Source: Stereocaulon alpinum
Taxonomy: Eukaryota > Ascomycota > Lecanoromycetes > Lecanorales > Stereocaulaceae
DNA: 37,858 nucleotides
Direction of reading: 5' to 3'
NCBI GenBank assembly: GCA_018257865.1
Contig: JAEUBA010000162.1
Location: 1 to 37,858, forward strand
Below, piece by piece: positions 1 through 10,734 of this stretch. Numbering within the stretch: the stretch's first letter is position 1; each line of letters opens with the position of its first letter. Both the position numbers and the translations under genes were made by a program. Under the pieces are notes generated by a model that ran no database searches, had not been told where the DNA came from, and saw only the letters and a program-made list of their open reading frames with translations.

Positions 1-124
1 CAACCACGCGACGTCTCAACATCGTTCAACCTGCAATGCATTAGGGGAGACATCTCGGCTCTGAATAGGTATTCAGGTTCGTAGCCAGCACCGCGTACAG
101 GTGTGTCTCCATCGCTGGCCAAAA
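1..124. other. Unmutated left flank
   Basis: This stretch has ordinary base composition and normal CpA/TpG content. No open reading frame, RNA gene or repeat was recognised. At about 120-130 it passes abruptly into TpA-rich DNA, so it looks like the inner edge of a normal-composition block that continues outside the window. Confidence 0.5.
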
Positions 125-944
125 TAGAGATATACTTAGCTAAAAAACTCTATATAGCTTTACTATTATCTACGTTATATTATATTACTCTATATAATAG
201 TCTATAGTTCTATATAAAGCCTAGATAGATTTAGTAGGCTACTATATAACTTTATATAAGGGAGCCTATATAGGATCTATATAACTTACTAATAGATAAT
301 TATTAAGGAAAGAAAGTTTTTTCGTTAGAAATTAACTAATATACTAGTATACTAGACTAGGCCCTTTTAGGAAATAGTATATAGTTCTATATAGGTCTTT
401 ATATATAATTTTATATAACTTCCTCGAACCTAGTATAACACGTGACCGCCTACTAACTTAGGCCTCGCCGCTTTACTCGCGCGCTAAGGCCCGTTTCGGC
501 TATGTACTCCCTTACTACTCCCTTATACTCCCTCGCTGCTCGCTCGTGCTCCCTCTATACTCCCCCCTGCTCCCCTATACTTCCTCTATACTCCCTTATA
601 CTCTCCCCCTACTCTCCCGTGCTCCCTCGCTGCTCCCTCGTGCTCCCCCTCAGCCACTTCCTATTTTCCTGCCGTTCGCTCTAGCTGTTACGTTCTTGCA
701 AGTTTAGACGAGAGCGTCTATTCAGCTCGAATTAGATACTGGTCAAAAGGCTCTATATATGGCTCTACCGACTACCTACTATGTTATTTTCTCCTCTTGC
801 CCTCTCTTTCTTTCCTTTTATTTTCATTTACTTATAATAACTCGTCAGTATTCCTATTATTCTATTATTCGCGTTCCTATTATATATCTACTCTATATAA
901 AGCCTATTCTGTCTCTCCTCGCTCTATACGTCTCATTCGTTGTT
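125..944. other. RIP-type AT-rich DNA with a pyrimidine-rich tract
   Basis: From 125 on, CpA and TpG are nearly absent and TpA is in large excess, with many TATATAG/CTATATA strings. No gene is recognisable. Between about 500 and 660 lies a low-complexity, pyrimidine-rich tract built from CTCCC-type words (variants of tactccct, gctccctc, actcccc). The short reading frames across it are translations of this simple sequence and are not supported as genes. The origin of the block, probably an old repeat, cannot be identified. Confidence 0.5.
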
Positions 945-1440
945 ATGATTTAGGTTTTGTGTTCCCTCTTGTTTTCACCTTGTTTCCAATAACGAAAAAC
1001 AAAAGGACTGCTACGCAGTTCTTCGATGATACGGAAACGCATGGCTTAGAGCCCTTGATAAAGACCGATCTGAATAGTAATAAGGTCTCTAAGCACCTCG
1101 AGTCTGGCACTAAAACGAATTATACCCGTATGTTAATCCTTTAGGATAAGTAAGTCTTTATATCTTTTCTTATAACCATAAAATAGTATTAAATCCTTAT
1201 TAACTGCGTCTTATTTAGTGAAATAGATACGAGAGGAGAAACCCTAGAGCTAGCCCTCACTAGTTAAAAATAATAAAGTACTTTATAGAAGGTGTTATAC
1301 GCGGCTACTACGCCGATAAGAAGAAACTATTTATATACTATATACTTTAGAAATAGATAGACTTTAGCGCTAGTTAGAAGCGGCGGCCTAGTAATAATAA
1401 AATCCCTTCTAATATTGTTACGGTCTATGTTAGGCCTAGT
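945..1440 (+). pseudogene. Decayed N-terminal part of a possible DUF3435-type tyrosine recombinase gene
   Basis: The frame ending at 1144 carries a protein-like stretch with an FFDDTETHGLEP segment, then SNKVSKHLESGTKTNYTRML, then a RIP stop where LWDK would be expected. A GTAAGT donor follows at about 1149 and a TTATTTAG acceptor about 70 bases later. Beyond it are decayed peptides (KYFIEGVIRGYYADKKK, then WIDFSASWKRR with stops read as W). The order of a 'YTRxLxLWD' segment, a 'xFIEG' segment and a 'xWKR' segment resembles the N-terminal half of fungal DUF3435 proteins, the family that includes Starship captain recombinases. This is recalled resemblance only: the catalytic region is absent, the frame is broken, and possible LTR sequence begins at 1416. 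Confidence 0.33.
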
Positions 1441-1623
1441 ATTTATACAGGCCTAACATTTATACGTGGCCTTTATACCTTGGAAATTAACAATACAGAG
1501 TAGGCTTAGTAGCCTACTCTACTACCTATAGGCTATATATAACCCCCTTTAGTTAATATATATAGCTCCTTAGCTTTAGTATCTTAGTTATCCTACCTAT
1601 ATTAACTCGATCTATACCGGCCC
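1416..1623 (+). repeat. Possible remnant LTR next to the chromovirus 5' LTR
   Basis: A TGTTACGG-like start at 1416 and a stretch ending ...CCGGCCCTAACT at 1627 could bound a separate RIP-mutated LTR or LTR fragment. The last about 25 bases (aactcgatctataccgg) resemble the 3' end of the chromovirus LTR (aactcgctctaggccgg). This could also be a partial tandem copy of the same LTR. It shows no coding capacity. Confidence 0.25.
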
Positions 1624-1851
1624 TAACTATTACGGGCTAGCCTTTCGTTACTTACTAGTCCTTTGTTACTTGCTAGTGTTTATACACGTTAGCGTTAATC
1701 TAACGCTAGGCCCCTTTGGCTTTAGCGCCTACTAAGCCGCGTCCCTAATATATTATACACCCGCTCTATATATATAGCTTTCCTTCCTTAGATTTATTCT
1801 CCTAGTCTAATAACACCCCTATAACTCGCTCTAGGCCGGCCCCTAATATTA
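1624..1851 (+). repeat. 5' LTR of chromovirus element 1
   Basis: It matches the 3' LTR at 7389-7621 almost throughout, from tattacgggctagcc to ggccggcccctaat. The inferred termini are TGATATTA...TAATATCA; here the right end reads TAATATTA, as expected after RIP. The left terminus is blurred (taactattacggg), so the start is good to a few bases. Confidence 0.85.
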
Positions 1852-2599
1852 GAATAAATCTTACTACTTACCCCTACCCTTATAAGTATATTAGCGAGGT
1901 TAAATAAATAATATAAACTAACTTAGTATTCGACCCTACTAAGGTAGTAGAAGAAACTAAATAACCCGCTAGAGGCGAAGACTATAAGGAGTAGTTACTA
2001 GTAGATAAAGCTGAAGAGGTATAGGCCTATAAACTATTAATAATTAGAAGAGGCTACGGCCTACTACCTATAATATTACTAGTACTAGCGGGTGTTAAAG
2101 AAAATTTCTATAAACCTAAATTATACTTAATAATATAATTCTAATCCTACTTACCTAAATACTAGGTACCTTAGTCTTCGTCCCTCTACCTACCTATCTA
2201 CTACTTATATACTATCTTATAAGAGTATACGCTAAAGCGTACCTCCTAACTATCTAAGATTCTTATCTTTAAGCTAGTCTCTAGTACCTATACCCTCTTC
2301 TTTAGATCCTAATAACCCCCTACCCTTAATTAAAACTTCTAAGCTAGAAGACGTAGAGAACTTAAGCTCTAAGGAAGATACTAAAAAAATAGTTACTATA
2401 CCCCCTCCGCTAACTACTAATATAGGTAATACGCTAGCCTTTACTAAGGCTTAGACTACCTTTATAATAACCGCTATCTAAGCTGCTATAGCAGCGGCCC
2501 TTATAGCGAATACCCTCCCGCCTATACCTCCTAATCCCTAACGTTAGTAGAGATCCCTTACTACTAATCTCTAGCTATTAATAGACTATTACCTTCCTA

Positions 2600-3480
2600 A
2601 GCCTACCCCTAATAGCTCTTCTATTAATCTATCTAAAATTAAGTATCCCTATAATTATTTTAGTAATTATAAGGGTAAGGTAGAGTATAATTTATAAAAG
2701 ATAGTAATAAAGCTATTTATTAAGGAATACCCTACTAACTTCTAGGAAGGATTAAAGTAAGTTTTAGCCTACTTTAAATACTCCTCTAGCGAAGCTTAAA
2801 CCTTAATCCTTTAGTATATAAATCCTAATTATATAAGCCCTACTAGAAACGCCTCTAATATCTTAAAGATATTTAACTAGTATTTTTTTAATTATAACTA
2901 TATTTAGTCTACCCGCCTCGCCTACTATAAGCTCGAAATAGGATTAATAACCTATAATAATTTCCGGATTAAATTTACCTAGCTTATAACTATAGGAAAA
3001 ATTAATACTAAACGCTAGTTTAAGGATCTATATAAGAAGATCTCCCCTATACTAAAATAGGATATCCGCACTAAGAAATATAAGATAAATAAGGATTATA
3101 GTACCTTTAATAAGTTCCTTATAATTACTAATAGGGAGATACGTAATATCTGAGCTAAAGAAGCTATAATAAAACCTCTAGTAAATACTAACCCTTATAG
3201 TATCCTAAGAATAAAGAGCTAGTAAGCCCCCTTACCTACTCTAAACCCTTATATAAATTACTAGGTTATATTTAGAAGTACTACCACCCGCCCCCTATCT
3301 AACTCCTATAAAGAGGAACCTTATAAGGAGGAGCGTCCCGTATTAAAGGATAAGCTAAGGTACTTCTATTATAACAAGGAAGGCTACTTCGCTTTAGAAT
3401 ACCCTAAGCGTCTCTGCGAAGCAGTATAAGAAGTTAGTAGCGAAGATAAGGACGTTAGAGATACTAAAAAAGTTAAGGAG
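2600..3480 (+). pseudogene. gag remnant of chromovirus element 1
   Basis: This is the decayed capsid/nucleocapsid region. The clearest landmark is a CCHC zinc knuckle near 3360-3405, readable as xFYxNKEGxFALExPKR with cysteines and the histidine turned into tyrosines, which is what CpA/TpG transitions do to TGC/TGT and CAC codons. Stops occur throughout. Gag would have formed the virus-like particle and bound the element RNA. Confidence 0.7.
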
Positions 3481-3559
3481 TTATTAGATTTAAAAAACTA
3501 GCTATCCTTAGGGAAGTCGCCCTTAAGGACCTACTATTCTTATTATCCGTAGAATTCTA

Positions 3560-6500
3560 TAATCCCTTTAGCAGGCGTTTATTTATATATCCTATTACCT
3601 TAATAGCTTAGGATAAGGAATATAAATTAAAAGCTCTTACTAATACTAGTACTACTATATACTTATTTATTAATAAAAAAGAAGCGTAAATCCTTTCTAA
3701 TACCCTTAATATTATCCCTATTCCCCTTTCTAAACCCCGGTACCTTTACGGATATAATAGTAAGATAAGAAGGAAGCCTATTACCTATATAATCTATCCT
3801 TCTATATAAGTTAGCGATTATATAGAGTCTACCGTACTAATACTTATTACTAACTTAGGTAACTAATATATTATCCTTAGTAAGCTGTAGATAAATAAGT
3901 ATAAGGTCCTACTAGATATAGTAGATAACCGTATTATCTTTATACTAGGGTATTATAACTATACTAGTATACCTACGCCTAAGCCGTCTACCTCTAGTCT
4001 AAGAGTTAAAGCTAAATTAACTACCTTAAAGCCGGTAAAGCCTACTAAGATCGCTGTAGTAAAACCTAAGCTAAAGAAGGTTAATACCCCTCAGCCTACT
4101 CCTCCCCCGCCTAAAGAAAATAAGGCGTTAGATATTAGTTAAATTAGTATAGCAGCTTTCCACCTGCTAGCCTAGAATCTAAAGAAGTACTAAGTTCAGT
4201 ACTTCTCTATAACCCTAGCGGAAATAGAACGTAAACTAAGAAAAGATATTACTACAGAAGTAATACGCGAGACTACTATTTAGACTAAGGATAATATTAA
4301 GAAGAAGCTCCTAAAAGAGTACTATAACTTAATTAATATCTTCGATAAAGATAAAGTAAAGATACTCCCTCCGTATTAACTATATAATTATAAGATCGAG
4401 CTAAAGCTAGGAAAGAGGCTACTATAGAGTTAACTATACCTAATATCTAGCTTTAAGCTGCAGAAGGTGAAAGAATACCTTAAAGAGAACTTAAAGAAGG
4501 GCTTTATCTTACTAAGTACTACTCTATATACGTCCCCTATACTATTTATATAGAAGAAGGATAGCAGCTTAAGATTCTACGTAGACTACTATAGACTTAA
4601 TATAATTATAATTCGGAACCGCTATCTAATTCTATTAATCGAAGAAGTATTAGCTTATATAGTAGGTTATAAGTACCTTACTAAGCTTAATATTATTACT
4701 ATATTTAATAAGCTTAGAATATATCTAGATAGTAAAGACTATACTACCTTTACTACTTCCTTCGGAGCGTTTAAGTACTATATATTACCTTTCGGACTAA
4801 CCGGAGGTCCTACCTCCTACTAGTAATATATAAACGATACCTTATTCAAATACCTTAATAACTTCTACTAAGTATACTTAGATAATATCCTTATCTATAG
4901 TAAGACTAAAAAGGAGTATAGAGAATATATTAGAAAGATCCTTATATAACTGCGTAAAGTAGGCCTCTAAGTAGATATCGATAAATACGAGTTCTATATA
5001 TAAGAAACGAAGTTTTTAGGTCTAATAGTATCTACTAGTAGACTAAGGATAGACCCTAATAAGGTTAAGATAGTCGCTAACTAAGAACCCCCTACCTACC
5101 TAAAGGAGGTATAAATATTCGTTAATTTCTATAACTTCTACCGTCGATTTATTAAGGATTTCTCTAAGACGGCGAAACTACTAGTAGCCCTTATAAAGAA
5201 AAACTATCCTTTCCGATAGTCTAAAGTATATTAATCGGCCTTTAAAGAGATAAAGGATCTAGTAACTAGTATACTAGTACTAAGGTATTACGAAAGATCT
5301 CGACTAGCGGTACTAGAGATAGACTCCTTAAACTACGTTAATAGTAGAGTATTATTATAAGCGGACGACGATAGAGTACTATATCTAGTAGTATTCTATA
5401 GCAAGAACTTGCTACTAGTAGAATATAACTACGAGATCTATAATAAGGAACTACTAGCGATAGTTCGCTACCTAGAATACTAGCGCCCTAAACTTAAGTT
5501 AACTAATATCCTAATTTAGATCTTTACCAACTATAAAAGCTTAGAGTACTTTATATAGATAAAGGAGCTTACCCGTCGTTAAGCTAGATAGGCTGAGAAG
5601 TTAGTAGACTATAACTTTAAGATTATATACTAAACTAGGAAGTTAAATAGAAAAGTAGATACCCTAACTAAGCTACCGAACTTAGTACCTACGGATAAGG
5701 ACGACTTATATCTAAAGTACTAGTATTATATACTACTATTACCTAAGTATTTCTAAGGTTATAATCTAACCTTCTTAGCGGACTAGGAGCCTACGGAGGA
5801 GCAAATTAACGTACTAATAGATAAGGACTTACCTCTCTACGCTAGAATTACGTTAGCTAATTAGGATAATAAGGACTATACGTAGCTGCGAGAGGCTATT
5901 AAGAAGGATCCTACTTAGATCTTTAAGGGTATTAACCTAAGGTACTACTCCTAACGCTATTATACCCTCTTCTATAAAGAACGCCTTTAGGTCCCCGCCT
6001 TATTAGAACTCTACGTTAAACTTATAAAAGAAAGCTATAATCTCCCCGCGAGCGGTTACTTAGGAAGAGACTAGATACTAGAAATACTAAAATAGCAATT
6101 CTATTAGCTAGGTATAAAAGAGGAAGTAGTACGCTATATCCGTAACTACTATATATATTAAAGAAGTAAGGTACTAAGAGATTAGTATAATAGACTCCTA
6201 TAACTACTACCGACTCTAAAATAGCGTTAGTAGGATATCTTAATAGACTTTATTACTAGTCTCCTAATATTAGATAATTATAACGCTATTTATATACTAG
6301 TAGACCGCCTTACGAAGGAACGGTACTACGCCCTATATATAGCTACTAACGAAGGAACCTCTATAGAGGCTATAGTAGATATTTTACTTAACTACGTCTT
6401 CTATACCTACGGTCTACCTAATTTAATAGTATTAGACTAGGGTCTATAGTTCGTCTTATTAGTATAGAAGGCCTTATATAAGCGGTTACGAATTAAGGTA

Positions 6501-7345
6501 AAGCTATCTATAGCGTTCCACCCGGAAACTAACGGATAAATCGAAAGGGCTAATTAGGATATCGAGCGGTAACTAAGGACCTACTACTCCTATATATAGG
6601 ACGATTAGGTCCGTTAGCTACCTATCGCTAAATTTGCTAATAATAATACTACCGCTAACGCTACTAGTATCTCTCCGTTCTTCGCTAATAAGGGCTTCTA
6701 CCCCCGTATATCTTTCTCGCTGCTAGTAGAGCCTAGCCCCTCCGCCTAAGAAAGGATATAAGCTATTAAGGTAAATAATATTACGGATAAAATAGTAGAT
6801 ATATTAGAGTTTATTAAGGAACAGTCCGCTTAGAGCCGTAAATATATAACTAACTAGGCGAATCGCTACTAATCCGACATATCCTATAAAGTAGGAGATT
6901 TAGTCTTCCTATCTAGTAGAAATATTACTACGGTATAGCTGAGTAAGAAGCTAGACGATAAAATACTAGGGTTATTTAGAATTACAGAGAAGGTAGGATA
7001 TTTATATAGCCTAAAGCTTCTAATAAGTATACGGATCTATAATATATTCTACCCTAGCCTATTACGTAAGGCTGTAAGTAATCCTCTACTAGGATAACGC
7101 GTTAAACCCCTAGGACTAATAATTATTAATAACGAAAAGGAATAGGAGCTGGATAAGATTTTAGATACCTACCGGATAGGGAAGAAGCGCTGATTACAGT
7201 TCTACGTTTAATAGAAGAATAAGGGGTAACCGGATCGTTAATAGTATAATATAGATAGTAATAAATTCGAATACGTAGCTAATATTATTATAGACTTCTA
7301 CCGCTACTACCCTAAAAAACCTAGTAATCCTAGCTAATAGGAGAC
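3560..7345 (+). pseudogene. pol remnant of chromovirus element 1 (PR-RT-RH-IN-chromodomain)
   Basis: Landmarks in order: a protease-like ALTNTSTT stretch near 3628 (expected DSG/DTG); reverse transcriptase with LPFGL near 4790 and YLDNILIYS near 4876 (ancestral YLDD, second Asp changed to Asn); RNase H; integrase with HPETNG*IERAN near 6520; and a C-terminal stretch near 7150-7320 ending in FYRYYPKKP that resembles a chromodomain. The YLDD-to-YLDN change would by itself abolish polymerisation. Dozens of TAG/TAA stops interrupt the frame. Confidence 0.88.
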
Positions 7346-7376
7346 TGCTTATACGTATTAGAGTCGATACTTTCTT

Positions 7377-7388
7377 AAGGGGGGGGGG
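7377..7388 (+). other. Polypurine tract of chromovirus element 1
   Basis: The run AAGG followed by eight G residues lies directly before the TGATATTACGGG start of the 3' LTR, the position of the plus-strand primer in gypsy elements. Confidence 0.7.
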
Positions 7389-7621
7389 TGATATTACGGG
7401 CTAGCCTTTCGTTACTTACTAGTCCTTCCTTACTTGCTAGCGTTTATACACCTGTCCGACTTAGCTAAGGTCGGACGCTAGGCCCCTTTAGCCTTAGCGC
7501 CTCCTAAGCTGCGTCCCTAATATATTATACACACGCTCTATATACATAGCTTTCCTTCCTTAGATTTATTCTCCTAGTCTAATAACACCCCTATTAACTC
7601 GCTCTAGGCCGGCCCCTAATA
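7389..7621 (+). repeat. 3' LTR of chromovirus element 1
   Basis: It begins TGATATTACGGG and is collinear with the LTR at 1624-1851. It keeps a short segment (cctgtccgacttagctaagg) that differs from the 5' copy, so the two LTRs are not identical. The right boundary is approximate, because the copies diverge after ggcccctaat. Confidence 0.85.
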
Positions 7622-8724
7622 GGATTAGCCTTATATCCCCCCTTCTAAATAGAAGCTAGGCTAGAGCTTAGGCTACCTCTTTATCCTCGCTCGAGTTAAT
7701 TCCTGGAGATAGAAAGTCGGAATAGACTACGCTCTATCTACGGCTACGTTCTATAGCTATGGCTATATAGACTGCGCCTAGTATTTAGGATAGAAGTTAG
7801 CTTAACTTAGCCTAAGTTTCTCTATTCTAGCTTAGGTTAATTATTAGAGACAAAAAGTTAGGATAGAGCTCCCTATTCTAGCTTAAGTTAATTTCCGGAG
7901 AGCTCTATAGAGCGTAGCTATAGTTATAGAACGTAGCTATAGCTATAGAACGTGGCTATAGCTATAGAACGTAGCCGTAGTTATATTTTAATTTATTATA
8001 GCTATAGAGCTCTCCGGAAATTAACCTAAGCTAGAATAAAGACTCTAGCTTAAGCTCTATCCTAACTTTTTATCTCTAGCAATTAACCTAAGCTAGAATA
8101 GAGAAACTTAGGCTAAGTTAAGCTAACTTCTATCCTAAATACTAGGCGTAGTCTATATAGCTATAGCTATAGAACGTAGCTATAGCTATAGAGCGTAGCT
8201 ATAGCTATAGCTACGTCTTAGTCTATTATAACTATAGCTCTCTAGAAATTAACTTAAGCTAGGATAGAGACTTTAGCTTAAGCTCTATCCTAACTTTTTA
8301 TCTCTAGCAATTAACCTAAGCTAGAATAGAGAAACTTAGGCTAAGTTAAGCTAAGCTTTATCCTAAATACTAGGCGTAGTCTATATAGCTATAGCTATAG
8401 AACGTAGCTATAGCTATAGAGCGTAGCTATAGCTATAGCTACGTCTCAGTCTATTATAACTATAGCTCTCCAGAAATTAACTTAAGCTAGGATAGAGACT
8501 TTAGCTTAAGCTCTATCCTGACTTTTTGTCTCCAGCAATTAACCTGAGCTAGAACAGAGAAACTCAGGCTAAGTCAAGCTGAGCTTTATCCTGAATACTA
8601 GGCGCGGTCCATATGGCCATAGAGGGGGGGGGGAGAGCTGGTCCATGGCCATGGCACGATTCATTATGGCGATAGAGATCTCCGGGAATTAGGCCGAGTT
8701 AGAACGGAGATATAGTCTAAGGAC
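7622..8724. repeat. Foldback plus 228-bp tandem repeat array
   Basis: Three direct copies with a period of exactly 228 bp start at 8041, 8269 and 8497 (gactctagcttaag / gactttagcttaag). A further copy in inverted orientation lies at about 7724-7920 and pairs with about 7998-8200. This gives a foldback with arms of roughly 175-200 bp around a spacer of about 80 bp made of ctatag words. The first two units are fully RIP-mutated. The third is nearly unmutated, for example ccatggccatgg where the others have ctatagctatag. No transposase is visible. The block may be a non-autonomous element or a local satellite. Confidence 0.8.
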
Positions 8725-9092
8725 CTCTTAATCATGTACATTGAGTCTTAAATCGAGTCCTAAACGTAGTTCTAAATGTAGTTTCAAACCTGATGATTTA
8801 GTTATCGCTATCGAGCAATTGACACGTCAAGAAACCTATGTAATTGACCATCTACATGGAGAATGTTAATGAAAAAGGTGGTTTGAACAGGAACCTCGGC
8901 TAAATTTGACGGGCCTCCGATATTTCGTGCCCTCCGCGGGAGCTGATCGGCTTTGGTGGTCAGCCGGCTGATCAGCCACGCTAATTCCCCTCCGATATCC
9001 TCACGGTATCGCCTTTCTTCTTCGAACACTCGACCAGCGAAATTGCTGGATGGGGACTCTCTGACTTATGGAGCACACTCCGTGTTTTCGCC
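8725..9092. other. Upstream region of met2
   Basis: Normal-composition DNA between the repeat array and the met2 start. It should hold the met2 promoter and 5' UTR. I see no clear TATA box or defined operator. A reading frame on the minus strand crosses it, but has no recognisable protein family. Confidence 0.45.
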
Positions 9093-10734
9093 ATGATACC
9101 AGCTAAGGAGTCGCTGTTGGACGCAGCACATCACCCCACACTCCGTGAGTATCCCTTCTCGCCCGGACCATCTCACACCCTGGATACTTGCTAAATCCCG
9201 TAGAGAGAGCCCTCGACCAACCCGAGAATCCCTTTGCCTCCCTCATACCTGACCAGTATATCGTTATCCTTCCATCCTTCACCCTCGAATCCGGTGTCGT
9301 CCTCCGCAATGTCCCGGTTGCTTATAGCACGAGGGGCGAAGTATCATCTACTGGTAATAATGCGATGGTCATATGTCACGCCTTATCAGGAAGTGCCGAT
9401 GTAGCGGACTGGTGGGGCCCGTTGATCGGTGGCCGTGGAAGAGCATTCGATGACACAAGATTCTTCGTTATATGTCTGAATAGCCTTGGAAGTCCTTATG
9501 GAAGTGCAAGTCCAGTCACAAGCATTGATGGTGACCGTCAAAAAGGAAGATATGGGCCGGAGTTTCCGTTGACGACGATACGGGACGATGTGAAGTATGT
9601 ATTCTAAAGATATAAACATATCAATGTCTGACCCTCAGCAGCATACACAAACTTGTTCTGGATGGCCTTGGAGTACGCCAGATCGCCGCGGCTGTTGGTG
9701 GATCTATGGGTGGAATGCTTGTCCTTGAATACGCATTATTTGGGAAAGATCATGTGCGCGCAATCGTACCAATAGCGACATCGAGCAGACACAGCGCTTG
9801 GGGAATTAGCTGGGGTGAAGCGCAGCGGCAAAGCATCTACTGTGACCCTAAATACGAAGATGGCTACTACTCGTTCGACGATGCTCCTATTACAGGCCTA
9901 GGTGCTGCCCGCATGCAAGCCTTGTTGACTTACCGAAGCCGAGACTCCTTCGAGTCACGGTTTGGGCGAAACGTTCCAGACGCTTCCAAGGTGCAGACCA
10001 TCAATGACAGCCAGCGGCTTTCCACGCCGTCGAATGAGCATTTCGCGATTCACAATGATGGGCATAAGAGTACTGGGGCCGGGCGGGGTCCCGTTCCTAC
10101 CGGTGAGGGCTCGCCGCCCAAGACGCCGTCGGAAAATACACCTCCTTCATTTAGCGGTAATCCAACACAGTTCACTGACCCTCAGTTCCATGGCGCCACG
10201 AAATTTCCAACACCGACACCACTCACAGAACGCAAGCGAGCCAGCACCTACTTCTCTGCTCAGTCCTACCTACGCTACCAAGGGCAAAAATTCGTCAAAC
10301 GATTCGACAGCAACTGCTACATCGCCATCACCAGAAAGCTCGACACACATGACGTCTCCAAGAATCGAATGCCCCAAGATTCACCGAATGCAGTAGCAGC
10401 GGCCTTGTCCCAGATCCAGCAACCCGCTCTCGTGATCGGGATTCAAAGCGACGGTCTCTTCACCTTTGCGGAACAGCAAGAGATCGCAGCGAATATTCCG
10501 AACTCCCGCTTGCGCAAGATCGATAGCCAAGAAGGCCATGATGCGTTTTTGTTACAATTCGAGCAGGTAAACCAGCACATTTTGGATTTCTTCAACGAGG
10601 TGTTACCAGACATCATGCAGGCTGCCCCAATCTATACAGAGGATAGCACAGATGGGGAAGCCAATGGGGTCGGCGTGATGGCGAAGAGTAGCACTTTCGG
10701 CGAGGCCGAGGTAGGGGACATTACTGCTTGGTGA
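9093..10734 (+). CDS. met2: Homoserine O-acetyltransferase (three exons)
   Basis: Transfers acetyl from acetyl-CoA to L-homoserine, the committed step to methionine via O-acetylhomoserine; presumably cytosolic. Proposed exons are 9093-9144, 9204-9594 and 9642-10734. Intron 1 has donor GTGAGT, a GCTAAAT branch site and acceptor GTAG; intron 2 has donor GTATGT and acceptor CAG. Phases are consistent and give 511 aa, normal for the fungal family. Alpha/beta-hydrolase landmarks are HALSGSADVADWWGPL, the nucleophile elbow GGSMGGM (Ser about 169), SDGLF (Asp about 418) and EGHDAFL (His about 447). The C-terminus SSTFGEAEVGDITAW is characteristic of ascomycete MET2. The stretch at about residues 270-345 is low-complexity and family-variable. 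The ATG at 9093 is chosen because it is the only one giving a spliceable in-frame exon; an apparent start at 9188 is TTG inside intron 1. No RIP damage is seen. Confidence 0.93.

Larger units (their letters stand above)
1624..7621 (+). mobile_element. RIP-inactivated Ty3/gypsy chromovirus (element 1)
   Basis: This is a full-length LTR retrotransposon of about 6.0 kb with two LTRs of about 230 bp, gag and pol remnants in the usual gypsy order (protease, reverse transcriptase, RNase H, integrase, chromodomain), and a G-rich polypurine tract just before the 3' LTR. All frames are interrupted by TAA/TAG stops, most explained by CAG/CAA/TGG codons changed through CpA-to-TpA transitions. The chromodomain-like C-terminus places it with the chromoviruses, whose integrases are usually thought to target heterochromatin. 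It cannot encode functional proteins. Confidence 0.92.

Noticed and set aside
502..684. 60-codon reading frame of Ser/Leu/Tyr/Pro
   Set aside because: It is the translation of a CTCCC-type simple-sequence tract.
8808..9029. Minus-strand reading frame upstream of met2
   Set aside because: No recognisable domain, and it overlaps the presumed met2 promoter; probably chance.
9188..9203. Apparent start of met2 at 9188
   Set aside because: The codon is TTG and lies within intron 1, next to the branch site. The spliced ATG at 9093 gives a normal N-terminus.
9962..10396. Long overlapping plus-strand frame inside met2
   Set aside because: Shadow frame of the conserved met2 exon 3.
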